Of a stretch of DNA of 64,000 nucleotides, positions 24,838-34,316 are shown one piece after another. A program made the translations under genes and the position numbers. Origin of the DNA: an uncultured Bacilli bacterium (GTDB lineage: Bacteria > Bacillota_I > Bacilli_A > RF39 > UBA660); assembly GCA_944358705.1 (NCBI GenBank), contig CALVRR010000005.1:1-64000 (forward strand). Direction: 5' to 3'. The notes under the pieces are model-generated. The model did not search any database. It was given only the letters and a program-made list of their open reading frames with translations, and had not been told where the DNA came from. Numbering within the stretch: the stretch's first letter is position 1; every line of letters begins with the position of its first letter.

Positions 24838-25305
24838 CTATTCCCCCTTACAAACATCAATCCATTCCTTATAGTTTGATGCTTTTTCTAACTCTTTGAT
24901 GGTGAGTTTTACTGCACTATTGGAACTTCCTGCTGCTGGATAGATTGTTTTATACTTTTGTAATGATACATCTAAATATATATCTACTTCTTCTTTGATT
25001 CCAAAAGGACATACTCCTCCTACTTTGTGACCAATGTAATTTTCAACTTCCTCATAAGGAATCATTTTGGCTTTCTTATGAAACTTTCCTTTATATTTAC
25101 TGTTATCTATTTTGGCATCTCCCGCAACTACAATTACTATTGGTTTCTCGTCTACTAAAAATGATAATGTTTTTGCAATTTCTCCTTCTGTACAATTTAT
25201 AGCATTCGCTGCTTCTTGGACGGTTGCGGAAGAAGTTGTAAACTCCATTACATTCTTATCTAATTCATATTTTTTTAAATGTTCTTTTGCTTTTTCTAAT
25301 GACAT
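24838..25305 (-). CDS. YbaK/EbsC family aminoacyl-tRNA deacylase
   Basis: 155 residues. ATVQEAANAINCTEGEIAKTL (two parts), IVVAGDAKIDNSKYKG and HKVGGVCPFG are diagnostic, as is SSNSAVKLT at the end. These single-domain deacylases remove mischarged amino acids (Cys- or Ala-tRNAPro) after prolyl-tRNA synthetase errors. GGAGGT precedes the start. Two bases separate it from the membrane protein downstream, and it is preceded by an Imm26-domain gene. Confidence 0.9.
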   Translation of the reverse strand: MSLEKAKEHLKKYELDKNVMEFTTSSATVQEAANAINCTEGEIAKTLSFLVDEKPIVIVVAGDAKIDNSKYKGKFHKKAKMIPYEEVENYIGHKVGGVCPFGIKEEVDIYLDVSLQKYKTIYPAAGSSNSAVKLTIKELEKASNYKEWIDVCKGE

Positions 25306-25315
25306 ATTTTACCTC

Positions 25316-26404
25316 CTATTTTCGTAAGTCTAACAAATTAAATTGTTCTAAGATGTCATGTAGATCTTTACTGTTTTCTGGATTTCTTAAATCTTCTTTT
25401 ATTGTATATTTTTTTTGTGTCCAATAGAAATCATTAGAATTATTTTTTATACATTCTCTCATTATATTAATATTGTTATCTATTGTGTAACTGATACTGT
25501 TGTTTTTATAATCTTTTCCATTGTTATTGGTAATTAAGTATTCTTTTTTAAAAAAAATTCTTTTATGGATATTTCCATATTGAAAATGAATGGTATCTTT
25601 ATCTTCCGGTTTTATTCCTCTACCATAATGAATTGGGTAGTCTATGTTTTCGGGAAGCTCTTTATGACCTATAATTTCATATTCTCCATATAAAATTACA
25701 TTATTTAAAATTATCTGTGAGGGAAATGTTTTTATGTTTTCTAATTTTGTAATTGGTACTTGTTTTTCTTCTGTTATTATGTGAAATAACTCTATAATAA
25801 TAGGTTTTCCCATGAATATATCCCAGTAATCTTCTCCCTCTTTTTGACGTTTATCTATATCCATGATAATTCTTCCATATCCGTACAAGTTTTTATCTAG
25901 TTTTAATCTAAAATAGTCACCCTCTTGGTATTTGTATCTTTTTAATTCCTTATTTTTAAAAATTGTGATTTCTTTTAATTCTTCTTCCGGAGTGGTTTTG
26001 ATCCATTTTTTAATCCAATCTTTAAAATCATCTAAAGTAGAGATATTGAATCCTGCAATATCTGATTCATAATAGGATTGTTCGCATTTTCCATTAGCTA
26101 GTATTACTTTGTTATTCCACCAGAATAAATACACTCCATTTTTTAAATTTCTAACAGAAGATTCTGTTAATTTTTTTGCTTTTCCACGTTTTGTTTTTGG
26201 TAATATAAATTTATGATTCTCACTTAGATTATATAAAACATCACTTTCATAATAACAATCTTTTTGGGATTGAATTCTTTTTACCAATTTATTTTCTTCT
26301 ATATAAATTATATAATTTTTAGTTAATTCTTTTCTTATCCAGTTTTCTTTTACTTCATTTAAACCAAAGTATTTTCTTTCTTCATTTGATAATTCAAATA
26401 TCAT
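25316..26404 (-). CDS. Imm26-domain protein with an N-terminal extension
   Basis: 362 residues. The region 157-275 (RYKYQEGDYFRLKLDK, GYGRIIMD, then PIIIELFHI and YGEYEIIGHKELPEN) resembles immunity protein 26 (PF15428), a family found with polymorphic toxins. The N-terminal 150 and C-terminal 80 residues are not recognised; KRGKAKKLTESSVRNLKNGV and CYYESDVLY suggest a separate domain. No toxin gene with an Imm26 partner is seen nearby. AGGAGA precedes the ATG. Confidence 0.6.
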   Translation of the reverse strand: MIFELSNEERKYFGLNEVKENWIRKELTKNYIIYIEENKLVKRIQSQKDCYYESDVLYNLSENHKFILPKTKRGKAKKLTESSVRNLKNGVYLFWWNNKVILANGKCEQSYYESDIAGFNISTLDDFKDWIKKWIKTTPEEELKEITIFKNKELKRYKYQEGDYFRLKLDKNLYGYGRIIMDIDKRQKEGEDYWDIFMGKPIIIELFHIITEEKQVPITKLENIKTFPSQIILNNVILYGEYEIIGHKELPENIDYPIHYGRGIKPEDKDTIHFQYGNIHKRIFFKKEYLITNNNGKDYKNNSISYTIDNNINIMRECIKNNSNDFYWTQKKYTIKEDLRNPENSKDLHDILEQFNLLDLRK

Positions 26405-26414
26405 AGATTTTCTC

Positions 26415-26852
26415 CTACTTTTTTAGTAATTCTTTTGCTCCAGGGTATATCTTTTTAAATCTTTTGGCAATTTCTTCTTTAGCAATTATTTGTACAAATG
26501 TTGAGTCATAAGCAATAATTTCTATTTCGGCCAGAGGGTGCTGTGGTTTTATTTCTTTTTTATCTATGTTTTCTACTCCTGGTAAATTATACTTTAGTAT
26601 TTCTTCTTGTTTGTACTTTTTAGGAATTGCGGAAAATGTTCCCCAGATCCATTGAATTTTTTTGCTTTCTAGCTTATCTAATAATTCCTCATTTGTTAGT
26701 ATTATATAGTCATCTTCAAAATAATCTCCAGTACTTGTTTCTATTTCTGTAATTAGCCAATTATAATCCAGATTTTTTCCACCTATTGCCTTGATTACTT
26801 TTAACATATCTGTATAGTAATATTCATCCGTTTTCGATATATATCGTTTCAT
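26415..26852 (-). CDS. Unrecognised 145-residue protein
   Basis: A soluble protein with NLDYNWLITEIETSTGDYFE and IIAYDSTFVQIIAKEEIAKR; the first is faintly like DUF2691 proteins. It ends 11 bases before the Imm26-domain gene and probably shares its transcript, so the two may belong to one immunity-type locus. The ribosome site AGAGGT is good. Confidence 0.55.
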   Translation of the reverse strand: MKRYISKTDEYYYTDMLKVIKAIGGKNLDYNWLITEIETSTGDYFEDDYIILTNEELLDKLESKKIQWIWGTFSAIPKKYKQEEILKYNLPGVENIDKKEIKPQHPLAEIEIIAYDSTFVQIIAKEEIAKRFKKIYPGAKELLKK

Positions 26853-26892
26853 ACTCCATACCTCTTTTTTTCATTATATCTAATTTTTTTAT

Positions 26893-26920
26893 AAAAGAAA
26901 ACTAGATACTTCTATCTAGT
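26893..26920 (-). terminator. Terminator after the broken membrane protein gene
   Basis: ACTAGATA and TATCTAGT pair over CTTC, followed on the minus strand by TTTTCTTTTAT. The pseudogene stop adjoins it. Confidence 0.75.
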
Positions 26921-27707
26921 TATGCTCTTTTGGTAATAAATCTACCTGCTAATTTGAATTTTTTACTATTACATAGATATAAATATCCAAATATACTATA
27001 AACTATTGCTCCAATAAAATTTACGATTAAGTCTTTCATAGTATCATGAAGACCAATATCTAAATATCCATTTAATTCTACTAGTTCATTTTTATTACTA
27101 TCATATAATTTGGTAGTTTCAATATCCTTAAGTTTTACTACATTATTGGCTTGCTTTGGATCTAGTGTTACCGTATTTATCTTTTCTACATATTCATCTT
27201 TTTGCATATCTACACCTATAAAAGTATCCATTCCATATTCAAAAAATTCTCAGGCAACTCCTATAGTCATAGAAAAACAAAAGGCAACAATTGCGACAAA
27301 TAATGGAGATAGTTTTACTTGAGTAATATTTTCATTTAATAAATACACCAAAGAAAAACCAAAACTTGCACATAAGAAACCATTTAGCGTATGTAGTATC
27401 GTATCCCAGTTTTTAAATATTCCATAGAAGTTATTAATTTCTCCTAATATTTCCGCTGAGAAGATAAAACAGAAAATAATAATTTCCATAATTTCTGGTA
27501 AGTCAATTTTAAATGTTCTTTCTGCTATTGCTGGTAGTAAAAATAATGCTAGTGATAAAATACATAGTAAGGCATTTTCATAATTACCTCGTAATAGTTC
27601 TCCAATTAAACATAATATAATTAAAATACGTAACGTAAAATAAATAATTAATTCTCTTTTACTTGATTTTTTTACACGTTTTTTATCCTGTCTAATCTTT
27701 TTTCCAT
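26920..27707 (-). pseudogene. YjdF/DUF2238-like membrane protein with two lesions
   Basis: An ATG at 27707 with AGGAG upstream opens MEK and then runs out of frame at a poly-A run (6 A where 7 are needed); in the shifted frame the protein continues with KKIRQDKKRVKKSSKRE and four membrane helices. LGEINNFYGIFKNWDTILH and FCFSMTIGV are recognisable DUF2238 features. A TGA at 27250-27252 stands where the family has a Trp (GVA-W-EFFEYGMD). The frame then continues to 26920. UGA is a stop elsewhere in this window, so both lesions should abolish the full protein. Product would be about 260 residues. Confidence 0.75.
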
Positions 27708-27750
27708 ATACTTCTTTACTCCTTATTTTTAATAAAAGGACAAAACCATC

Positions 27751-27981
27751 CTATTTTGTTTTCTCATCAATAATTACTGCTTCTTGGATATCCTCTTTTT
27801 TCTTTTTTACCTTTTTCTTTATTTTCTTAAAAAACGCTTGGTCTTTTATTATGAAATAAATTAAAAATCCTAATCCTAATACTAGTAAGATTGGTAAGGC
27901 AATAACAAAAAAGAACCAAAGAAATGCTAATGCAATTACAATTCCTAAAATAATTAATAAAATGTCTTTTACTTTTTCCAT
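27751..27981 (-). CDS. Small membrane protein with a Lys-rich tail
   Basis: 76 residues from an ATG with GAGGT upstream. A long hydrophobic region (about 6-45) can make two helices; the tail KKIKKKVKKKKEDIQEA is strongly basic. It follows the ABC-F gene by 1-2 bases and probably shares its transcript. Function unknown. Confidence 0.65.
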   Translation of the reverse strand: MEKVKDILLIILGIVIALAFLWFFFVIALPILLVLGLGFLIYFIIKDQAFFKKIKKKVKKKKEDIQEAVIIDEKTK

Positions 27982-27982
27982 A

Positions 27983-29617
27983 TTATACCTCATTTCCTAG
28001 TAAGTCTGTATTTAAATAATAATAGTAATGTAGAAGTTCTTTTTTGTATTCTACTATTTTCCCCTCTGGTAATACTAACATTCTAGTTACTCCGATTTGT
28101 TCTACAAATGAGGGGTTGTGGCTAACCATGATTAAAGTACCTGTATAGTTTTTAAAGTTTTCTCCAATGATTTTTTGGGTTTCTGGATCAAAGTGGTTCG
28201 TTGGTTCGTCTAATATAATAATGTTTGTTCTTTGAATTAATATTTTACATAAAGCAACTCTTGCCTTTTCTCCAGGGGATAGGACACTCACCTTTTTAAA
28301 AACATCATCATTAGAGAATAGAAAGTTTCCTAGAAATGTTCTTAATTCTTGATCATTGTAGTTTGGATTATCAATATTTTCTAGTATTGTTTTTTCTTCC
28401 TCTAATATTTCTAATTCTTGGGCATAATAAGCAATACTTGCATGATATCCGTATTCAATTTCCCCTTGAATGGGATTTAACTCTTTCATAATTAATTTTA
28501 ATAGTGTTGACTTTCCTACTCCATTTTCTCCAACAATTAGGAACTTTTCTCCTCTTGCCATTTGGAAAGAAAGATTACGATATAGGTCTTTTTTATTTGG
28601 ATAATGGAAAGTAAGATGATTTACTTCTAGAGGAATCTTTCCACTACGTTCTAACGGGTCTACATTCATAGTCACTGTTTTATATGTTTGTTCTCTTGTT
28701 TCTAATTCATCTAATTTTTTTTCTAATAGTTTTTTTCTTGACTGTCCCATTCTCTTTAGTTTGTGATTGGTTGCGGATGCTTGTTCTGCTTTTTTTACTA
28801 CTTCTTGTAGATGTTTTATTTCACGTTCTTGTTCCCTAATTCTTAACTCTTTTTGCATCATCTCATCGGCATATAATCTTTTAAATTCTTTATAATTGCC
28901 TTTATAAACTTTTATTTTTTTTGTTACTTTATTAATAAACATAGTTTTTGTAATTACTTCATTTAAAAAATCAATATCATGACTTATTACTAAAACCATA
29001 CCATGATAGTTTTTTAAGTAATCTGTAACAAAACCTTTGGTTTTCATATCTAAGTGATTGGTTGGTTCATCTAGTAGTAAGATATCCGATGCTGAAAAAA
29101 GAAGTCTTGCAAAAGCTACTTTTGATTTTTGTCCTCCAGATAAATCTCCTACTTTCATCTCTAATAATTCACTTTCTATTTTCATATTTTCTATTAAAGA
29201 TAAAAGTTCATCTTCTGCCGTATATTGATGAAGACTATCTAGTTCATTTTGGATTTTTTCTGCTTGTCTTAATAATTTTGTTTGTTCTTTCTTTTCTACA
29301 TTTGGTAATTTTTCATAGATGTTATTTAATTCTTTTTCTAGTTTTTCAATTGGTCTTGCACTATATAGATAGTCTAAGACATTCATTTCTTTGTCTTCAA
29401 AACGAATCTCTTGTGGAAGATATCCAATTTTTTTATTGTTGATGGTTACTTTTCCCCCATCTAGTCGTTCTTCTTTTAGAATAATCTTAAATAAGGTAGT
29501 CTTTCCTGCACCATTTACTCCGACCACTCCGACTTTATCTTTTTCTTCAATACTAAATTCGGCATCATCATAAATTACTTCACTACCAAAAGCTAGATAC
29601 ATATTTTTGCCTTTCAT
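27983..29617 (-). CDS. ABC-F family ATPase (translation factor type)
   Basis: 544 residues with two ABC domains. GVNGAGKTTLFKIILK and VGDLSGGQKSKVAFARLLFS, LLLDEPTNHLD mark the first; GENGVGKSTLLKLIMK, LSPGEKARVALCKILI and IILDEPTNHFDPE the second. The linker (about 240-320) is a long charged coiled coil with LKRMGQSRKKLLEKKLDELE. Unlike the first ABC-F gene, no leader with attenuator precedes it, and it looks like the housekeeping YdiF/Uup/EttA-type group, which acts on the ribosome. The exact subgroup cannot be fixed by eye. Confidence 0.87.
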   Translation of the reverse strand: MKGKNMYLAFGSEVIYDDAEFSIEEKDKVGVVGVNGAGKTTLFKIILKEERLDGGKVTINNKKIGYLPQEIRFEDKEMNVLDYLYSARPIEKLEKELNNIYEKLPNVEKKEQTKLLRQAEKIQNELDSLHQYTAEDELLSLIENMKIESELLEMKVGDLSGGQKSKVAFARLLFSASDILLLDEPTNHLDMKTKGFVTDYLKNYHGMVLVISHDIDFLNEVITKTMFINKVTKKIKVYKGNYKEFKRLYADEMMQKELRIREQEREIKHLQEVVKKAEQASATNHKLKRMGQSRKKLLEKKLDELETREQTYKTVTMNVDPLERSGKIPLEVNHLTFHYPNKKDLYRNLSFQMARGEKFLIVGENGVGKSTLLKLIMKELNPIQGEIEYGYHASIAYYAQELEILEEEKTILENIDNPNYNDQELRTFLGNFLFSNDDVFKKVSVLSPGEKARVALCKILIQRTNIIILDEPTNHFDPETQKIIGENFKNYTGTLIMVSHNPSFVEQIGVTRMLVLPEGKIVEYKKELLHYYYYLNTDLLGNEV

Positions 29618-29634
29618 GTTGTCACCAACTTTCT

Positions 29635-30423
29635 TTATTCTTCTACCATTTTTCCATCTTCATATTCTGATTTATTTCCATCTGCAAAATATATTTCAAA
29701 TGATGCATTATCTCCATATTCCTCTAATAATCTTTGTTCTAATTTTTCTCTTGTTGCTAGTAAGTTTTGTTGTTCTTCTTCTGTTAATTTTTTTAATCTA
29801 TAATCAAATATTCTAATATATAAATAAAAGTCATATAAGTCTGTTTCTAAATAATCTTTTGCGGTTACTTTACTTGCAGTAAACCAGTCTTGTTTATATA
29901 ATTCCTTATAAAAACTTGGTTTGGGATTTCCTCCATGATACATTAAAGTAACATCAAAACATTCGACTTCTTTTTTGGAATATAAATCGTTTAGTATTTC
30001 TTCTTTGAATTTTTCTGCAACAATTTCTTCGGAAATATTCATTAGTTCTAGAATCAATGCTTCTTTTGCGGAGTATAATTTAGGACTTAAAAACCAATGT
30101 TTATCATGATTAATCTTATAAGCATGGTTAGAAATTATCCAGTATTCTTTCTTGTTATTTCTATTTACTTCTATCTCCCAATTTTTATAATGTCCTGGGA
30201 CATACGTAGTTGTATTTGTTGCAGAGTTTCTTCTTCTTTCGTCAAACATTATACTTTCTTTCGTTTCCTTCGATTTGTATTCCCAGTTACCCTCTCCAAA
30301 AAATCTATTTAATTCTTTAGAAAAGCGAAGTGGCCAGTTGTTCCTATAGATTACTATGGTGATAATTATACCGATTACTACAATCACTATAGCAATTATC
30401 GCTACTTTTTTTCCTTTATTCAT
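29635..30423 (-). CDS. Unrecognised membrane-anchored protein
   Basis: 262 residues. A single N-terminal helix (8-27) is followed by a soluble region with FFGEGNWEYKSKETKES and YVPGHYKNWEIEVNRNNK, then DFYLYIRIFDYRLKKLTEEE. The outer or inner domain is not recognised. Its start overlaps the end of the GNAT gene by 8 bases with AGGTG upstream, so it is part of the overlapping run from 33.76 kb. Confidence 0.65.
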   Translation of the reverse strand: MNKGKKVAIIAIVIVVIGIIITIVIYRNNWPLRFSKELNRFFGEGNWEYKSKETKESIMFDERRRNSATNTTTYVPGHYKNWEIEVNRNNKKEYWIISNHAYKINHDKHWFLSPKLYSAKEALILELMNISEEIVAEKFKEEILNDLYSKKEVECFDVTLMYHGGNPKPSFYKELYKQDWFTASKVTAKDYLETDLYDFYLYIRIFDYRLKKLTEEEQQNLLATREKLEQRLLEEYGDNASFEIYFADGNKSEYEDGKMVEE

Positions 30424-31021
30424 TTGTTACACCTTTTTTCTTTTGATAATCTTCTCTATCCATATTATATAGATACATTTCTACTGGTTTATCCACAAAT
30501 GTATACTTTAATTTTTTTGTATTTTTCTTATCTTTGATGAATCCTAATTTCTCCATTAACTTCCAAGAGGCTTCATTCTCTATGGCAGCGCCTGTCTTAA
30601 TTTTTTCTATTTCCACCTCGTTAAACATATACTCTAGAATCGCTGATGATGCCTCATAAGTAAGGCCTTGTCTTTGATACTTTGGATTAATAAACCAGCC
30701 AATCCCTCTAATGGATTTGTCTGTAATTTCTTCGTCTTCGTCATGAGCTTCATGCACGCTAATTTGACCTATGCATTCATTATTACTTTTTAAAATAATA
30801 CTCCATTGAAACTTATCCTTATTTTTTGCTTGTTGTAATTTTTTATATTGCCAAGGCTTTTCTTTTTCCCAGTCAAAAGATAATTTGCATGTTAAATAAT
30901 ACTTATTTACTTCTGCTATACAAAGTATTTCCCAGATAGGTTTTAAATCTTCTTCCTCAGTTGCCCGTAAAATTAGTCTATTTGTTTCTATTGTTTTGCT
31001 TCCTAGAAATTTCATTTTCAT
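30416..31021 (-). CDS. GNAT family acetyltransferase (RimJ-like)
   Basis: 201 residues. IETNRLILRATEEEDLKPIW is the RimJ/RimL-type opening, GWFINPKYQRQGLTYEASSA the acetyl-CoA binding motif A and WKLMEKLGFIKDKK motif B. These enzymes acetylate N-terminal amines or small molecules. The start overlaps the preceding gene by 4 bases; a second ATG two codons later could also be used. Substrate unknown. Confidence 0.87.
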   Translation of the reverse strand: MKMKFLGSKTIETNRLILRATEEEDLKPIWEILCIAEVNKYYLTCKLSFDWEKEKPWQYKKLQQAKNKDKFQWSIILKSNNECIGQISVHEAHDEDEEITDKSIRGIGWFINPKYQRQGLTYEASSAILEYMFNEVEIEKIKTGAAIENEASWKLMEKLGFIKDKKNTKKLKYTFVDKPVEMYLYNMDREDYQKKKGVTNE

Positions 31022-31506
31022 CCCATCTTTTCTTTTATATATTCTATTAGAGGTTTTAGATTTTTTGGATTTACAAAGTTTCCACCTGTTTCGAATAGAC
31101 GGGACATCTCTTTATCTCTAGGATTTTCCATTGTGATTGCTTTACCTACTAGTTTTAATAGTTTTTGATAAAATTTATTTAATTTTTCATAATTAATTCC
31201 ACCACGGAAATAAAATAATTCTTGGGTTATGTGATTATACTCTTTTAGTTGTTTTATGTATTCCTTGCTCTTTGGATAGGCTCCTACGGCACCTAAACAG
31301 ATAATTTGATATTTTTTATTTATCTTTTTATATCCTACTAGGGTGGTTGCTCGTATCCAGGATAAATAGATTACCTCCTCTTTTTTATTTATTTTTTCTT
31401 TGGCATCACTGACAGAATAGCATGGTATATTTAACTCTTTACTAAGATTTTTCGCATACTCTTTTGTATGTCCTGTTTTACTTTGATAGATAATTGCTTT
31501 TATCAT
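31018..31506 (-). CDS. Flavodoxin-like protein
   Basis: 162 residues. AIIYQSKTGHTKEYAKNLSK at the N-terminus is the FMN-binding P-loop (S/T-x-T-G-x-T), and VIYLSWIRATTLVGYKK and ICLGAVGAYPKSKEYI fit the second and third flavin loops. Protoporphyrinogen oxidase-type flavodoxins have this size. It starts 4 bases inside the Sel1 gene's end (ATGA-type overlap), so translation is coupled. Confidence 0.78.
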   Translation of the reverse strand: MIKAIIYQSKTGHTKEYAKNLSKELNIPCYSVSDAKEKINKKEEVIYLSWIRATTLVGYKKINKKYQIICLGAVGAYPKSKEYIKQLKEYNHITQELFYFRGGINYEKLNKFYQKLLKLVGKAITMENPRDKEMSRLFETGGNFVNPKNLKPLIEYIKEKMG

Positions 31507-32108
31507 AATTTGCCTCTTTTTTTATATGTATCTTGATATTCTAATAATTTATTTTTTGCTCTTGGAAGATTGTAAGATGCGGCTAGTTCTAGATAGTATC
31601 TTGATTTTTCTAGGTCTTTGTTTATTCCTGTTCCTGTATAGTAAAAGTTGGCTCCTAAGTCATAGATTGCTGCAATATGACCTTTCTCTGCGGCATCATT
31701 AATCAATTCAAAAGCCTTTGTTTTGTCTTCTATTACATCACCAAAACCAAAATAGTAATAAGCTCCTAGACAAAAGATAGAGAATGCTTGTCTTTCTGGA
31801 TTTCTTTGTTCTTCCTCAATTAAATTTAACAATTTTGAATAAGCGTCTACAAACAACTCATAAGCTTTCTTTTTATCTTGTTCTACACCATCTCCAAAGT
31901 CGTAGCAAGCGGCTAGTCCATAGATTGCTCTAGGATCATTTTTCTTGGTGCCTTCCTCATACCAATAAACTGCTTTTGCTAAATCTTGGTCTACTCCATT
32001 TTCTCCACTGTCATAACTTCTGCCTAAGATATAACACGCAAGTCCATCGGTTTTTGCTTGTTCTTCTAAATCTTTGACATTAAATGTTAATGGTATTATC
32101 TCTTTCAT
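31503..32108 (-). CDS. Sel1-repeat protein
   Basis: 201 residues from an ATG with AGAGGAAA upstream. Repeats around GLACYILGRSYDSGENGVDQ, AIYGLAACYDFGDGVEQD and FCLGAYYYFGFGDVIEDK follow the Sel1 pattern (A-x2-LG-x-Y-x2-G-x-G-V-x2-D). The last repeats are AIYDLGANFYYTGTGI and AKNKLLEY. Such solenoids bind proteins. It overlaps the ankyrin-like gene by 4 bases. Confidence 0.85.
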   Translation of the reverse strand: MKEIIPLTFNVKDLEEQAKTDGLACYILGRSYDSGENGVDQDLAKAVYWYEEGTKKNDPRAIYGLAACYDFGDGVEQDKKKAYELFVDAYSKLLNLIEEEQRNPERQAFSIFCLGAYYYFGFGDVIEDKTKAFELINDAAEKGHIAAIYDLGANFYYTGTGINKDLEKSRYYLELAASYNLPRAKNKLLEYQDTYKKRGKL

Positions 32109-33757
32109 TTTTTTCCTCTTTTCTTCCATAAATCTTCCACATTTCCAAAGAGCGTTTTCTTCTTTATTGCTAGTGTTTCTTGTGGTACTTCTTCTTTAGG
32201 AAATAGAAACCTTTTATCATCCACCCAGTGATAATTGGTCATTAACTCTTCTACTTTTTCATAGCAAGCGCTTATTCTTTTTTTCTCTTTTTCTTTCGGA
32301 TAAATAATATGCATTAATCTATCTATTCTACATTCTGGTACACTAGAATAAATTCTTGATTCTTGAGGGAGAAGAAAATTCGTTCCGTTTATTTCTTTTC
32401 TTACTTCTTCTTTTTCTTCAAATTGACTTACAATCTTTTCTTCTAAATTTTTATCTATCTCATGAAGTTGATTTGTTTTTCTGAATAATAATGCATAGGC
32501 TAGTCTATCCTTTTTCCTCCAACGATTTGTTCTTTCTTGTAATTTTTCTTCTGTTAACCATTTTATTTCATCTGTTTTCTCTTCTTTTAAATCTTTTGGA
32601 TAGCATTCTATATATCTAGCGATAATTTCTAATGTTGTGGTCTTTATTTCTATATTTGGATGATTTAATAAGAAAGTGTAGTTTTCTATATCTTGATAAA
32701 AAGCACAAGCTAGAGCCACTTCATCATAGATTTCTTCTTTTGGCCACTGTTTTGTTGTTAGAATCCTTTTTACTATTTCTCTTTTCTCTTTTATATTACT
32801 ATATTCTAATCTGTTAATGATATCTAGTGTTAAGAGTGGAGAAAATCTTTCATCTAAAACTATACTATATAAAAGATTTAGACTTCCTAGATATATTTCT
32901 GTTTCTTCTGGATAAAAGTTTCCAGTCTTAGGGTTAATATAGTTTTTTAGAACATACGTTGCTAATGTTTTTCGGTACTCTGTTTTACTGGGTTCTTTTG
33001 TCTGGTTTATATCAAAGTCTTCTCTTTTCATCATCTCATAAAACAAATCTAAAGAATCTGCATCCAACATATACTTTGGCAATGTATAATCTCCCCAATT
33101 ATCTAGCGACATCCAATCTGACTTTTTTCTTGTTTTTATTACCTCTTTTAATATTTTAGTTACAAAATTCTTTATTTTACTTGTATCATAAGGAAATGGT
33201 ACTAATCTTGTTTTTTTCCATTCTCTAAATTTCTTTCTAGAAATATCATGAATCCTTATAAAATTCATCATATCAAAAGGAATCTCTTCGTGTTTTAATA
33301 AATCATCAACTATCTTAAGTCTTGCTTCTAAAGTTGTTTCTAATTTCTTTACATATTCTATTTCCTCATTTGTATATGGCTTTTTCTCAGAATATCCATC
33401 TGTTATTCTTGTTTCAATTTCATAAAAAGGATCAATTAAAGCTTGATAGGGATTTCGACCTCTACTTAGTTGTCTTCGAAATTTTTCATCTTCTAATAAT
33501 ACTTTCACAACTTTAGGGCAAGCGTAGTAGCATGCCGTAGCGAGCAATGTTTCTTCTTCTCTTGACTTAGTTGACTTATTTTCTCTTCTATTTAAATGCA
33601 TTCTATTAAAGCATTTATTCTCTAATAATTGCAAAGCAATATTTTCATCCCCTGCTACCATAGATAAAAATACTAAATCATGTCCATCCTTATCTTTAAT
33701 ATTGATATCTCCTGTAACTATATTTTTTCTAATTTTAGTTAATGTATCTTTTTCCAT
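32105..33757 (-). CDS. Large helical protein with ankyrin-like N-terminus
   Basis: 550 residues. DKDGHDLVFLSMVAGDENIA and ETLLATACYYACPKVVKVLL resemble ankyrin repeats, degenerate. The remainder (from about 150) is helix-rich with no known domain; the end, KKRISACYEKVEELM, is basic. It heads the overlapping run of Sel1, flavodoxin, GNAT and anchored protein genes. AGGGTG precedes the ATG. Function unknown. Confidence 0.65.
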   Translation of the reverse strand: MEKDTLTKIRKNIVTGDINIKDKDGHDLVFLSMVAGDENIALQLLENKCFNRMHLNRRENKSTKSREEETLLATACYYACPKVVKVLLEDEKFRRQLSRGRNPYQALIDPFYEIETRITDGYSEKKPYTNEEIEYVKKLETTLEARLKIVDDLLKHEEIPFDMMNFIRIHDISRKKFREWKKTRLVPFPYDTSKIKNFVTKILKEVIKTRKKSDWMSLDNWGDYTLPKYMLDADSLDLFYEMMKREDFDINQTKEPSKTEYRKTLATYVLKNYINPKTGNFYPEETEIYLGSLNLLYSIVLDERFSPLLTLDIINRLEYSNIKEKREIVKRILTTKQWPKEEIYDEVALACAFYQDIENYTFLLNHPNIEIKTTTLEIIARYIECYPKDLKEEKTDEIKWLTEEKLQERTNRWRKKDRLAYALLFRKTNQLHEIDKNLEEKIVSQFEEKEEVRKEINGTNFLLPQESRIYSSVPECRIDRLMHIIYPKEKEKKRISACYEKVEELMTNYHWVDDKRFLFPKEEVPQETLAIKKKTLFGNVEDLWKKRGKK

Positions 33758-33772
33758 AATTCACCCTTAAAA

Positions 33773-34315
33773 CTACTGTTTTTTGTAGAGAAAACAGCCT
33801 TGCTCATGAGAATTAATTACTCCTACTGCTTGTAAGTATGAATAAATAATTGTTGTACCAACAAACTTCATTCCTCGCTTTTTTAAATCTTTGGATATGG
33901 TATCTGATAAACTTGAAGTTGTCTTATCATATTCATAAATTATTTCATTATTTGTAAAACTCCATAAATAATTAGAAAAACTTTGATATTCTTTTTGAAT
34001 ATCCATAAATATTTTCGCATTCGTAATTGCTGATTTAATTTTTCTTTTGTTTCTTATGATATTTTTATTATTTAATAATTCTTCTATTTTTTCTTCGTTA
34101 TAATTACTTATTTTTTGGTAATTAAAATTATCAAAAGCTTCTTTAAAAGCTTCTCTTTTATTTAAAACACATTCCCAGGAAAGACCTGCCTGAAAAGATT
34201 CCAGTAATAGCATTTCAAATAATTTATTATCGTCATATACAGGCGTTCCCCATTCTTCATCATGATATTTTATATATAATGGATTATTTAGATTTACCCA
34301 GGTGCATCTTTTCAT
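33773..34315 (-). CDS. tag: DNA-3-methyladenine glycosylase I
   Basis: 180 residues from an ATG with GGAGA six bases upstream. RCTWVNLNNPLYIKYHDEEW opens with the Zn-ligand Cys and His region; FEMLLLESFQAGLSWECVLN and the C-terminal INSHEQGCF (His and Cys) complete the Tag family signature. It removes N3-methyladenine from DNA. Its ATG overlaps the end of the DUF1653 gene, so both are co-translated. Confidence 0.92.
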   Translation of the reverse strand: MKRCTWVNLNNPLYIKYHDEEWGTPVYDDNKLFEMLLLESFQAGLSWECVLNKREAFKEAFDNFNYQKISNYNEEKIEELLNNKNIIRNKRKIKSAITNAKIFMDIQKEYQSFSNYLWSFTNNEIIYEYDKTTSSLSDTISKDLKKRGMKFVGTTIIYSYLQAVGVINSHEQGCFLYKKQ

Positions 34316-34316
34316 T

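Noticed and set aside
26920-27489. UGA read as tryptophan (altered genetic code)
   Set aside because: UGA serves as the stop in several intact genes, including ATGA overlaps of L4/S3 and S3/L3, and intact proteins use TGG for Trp.
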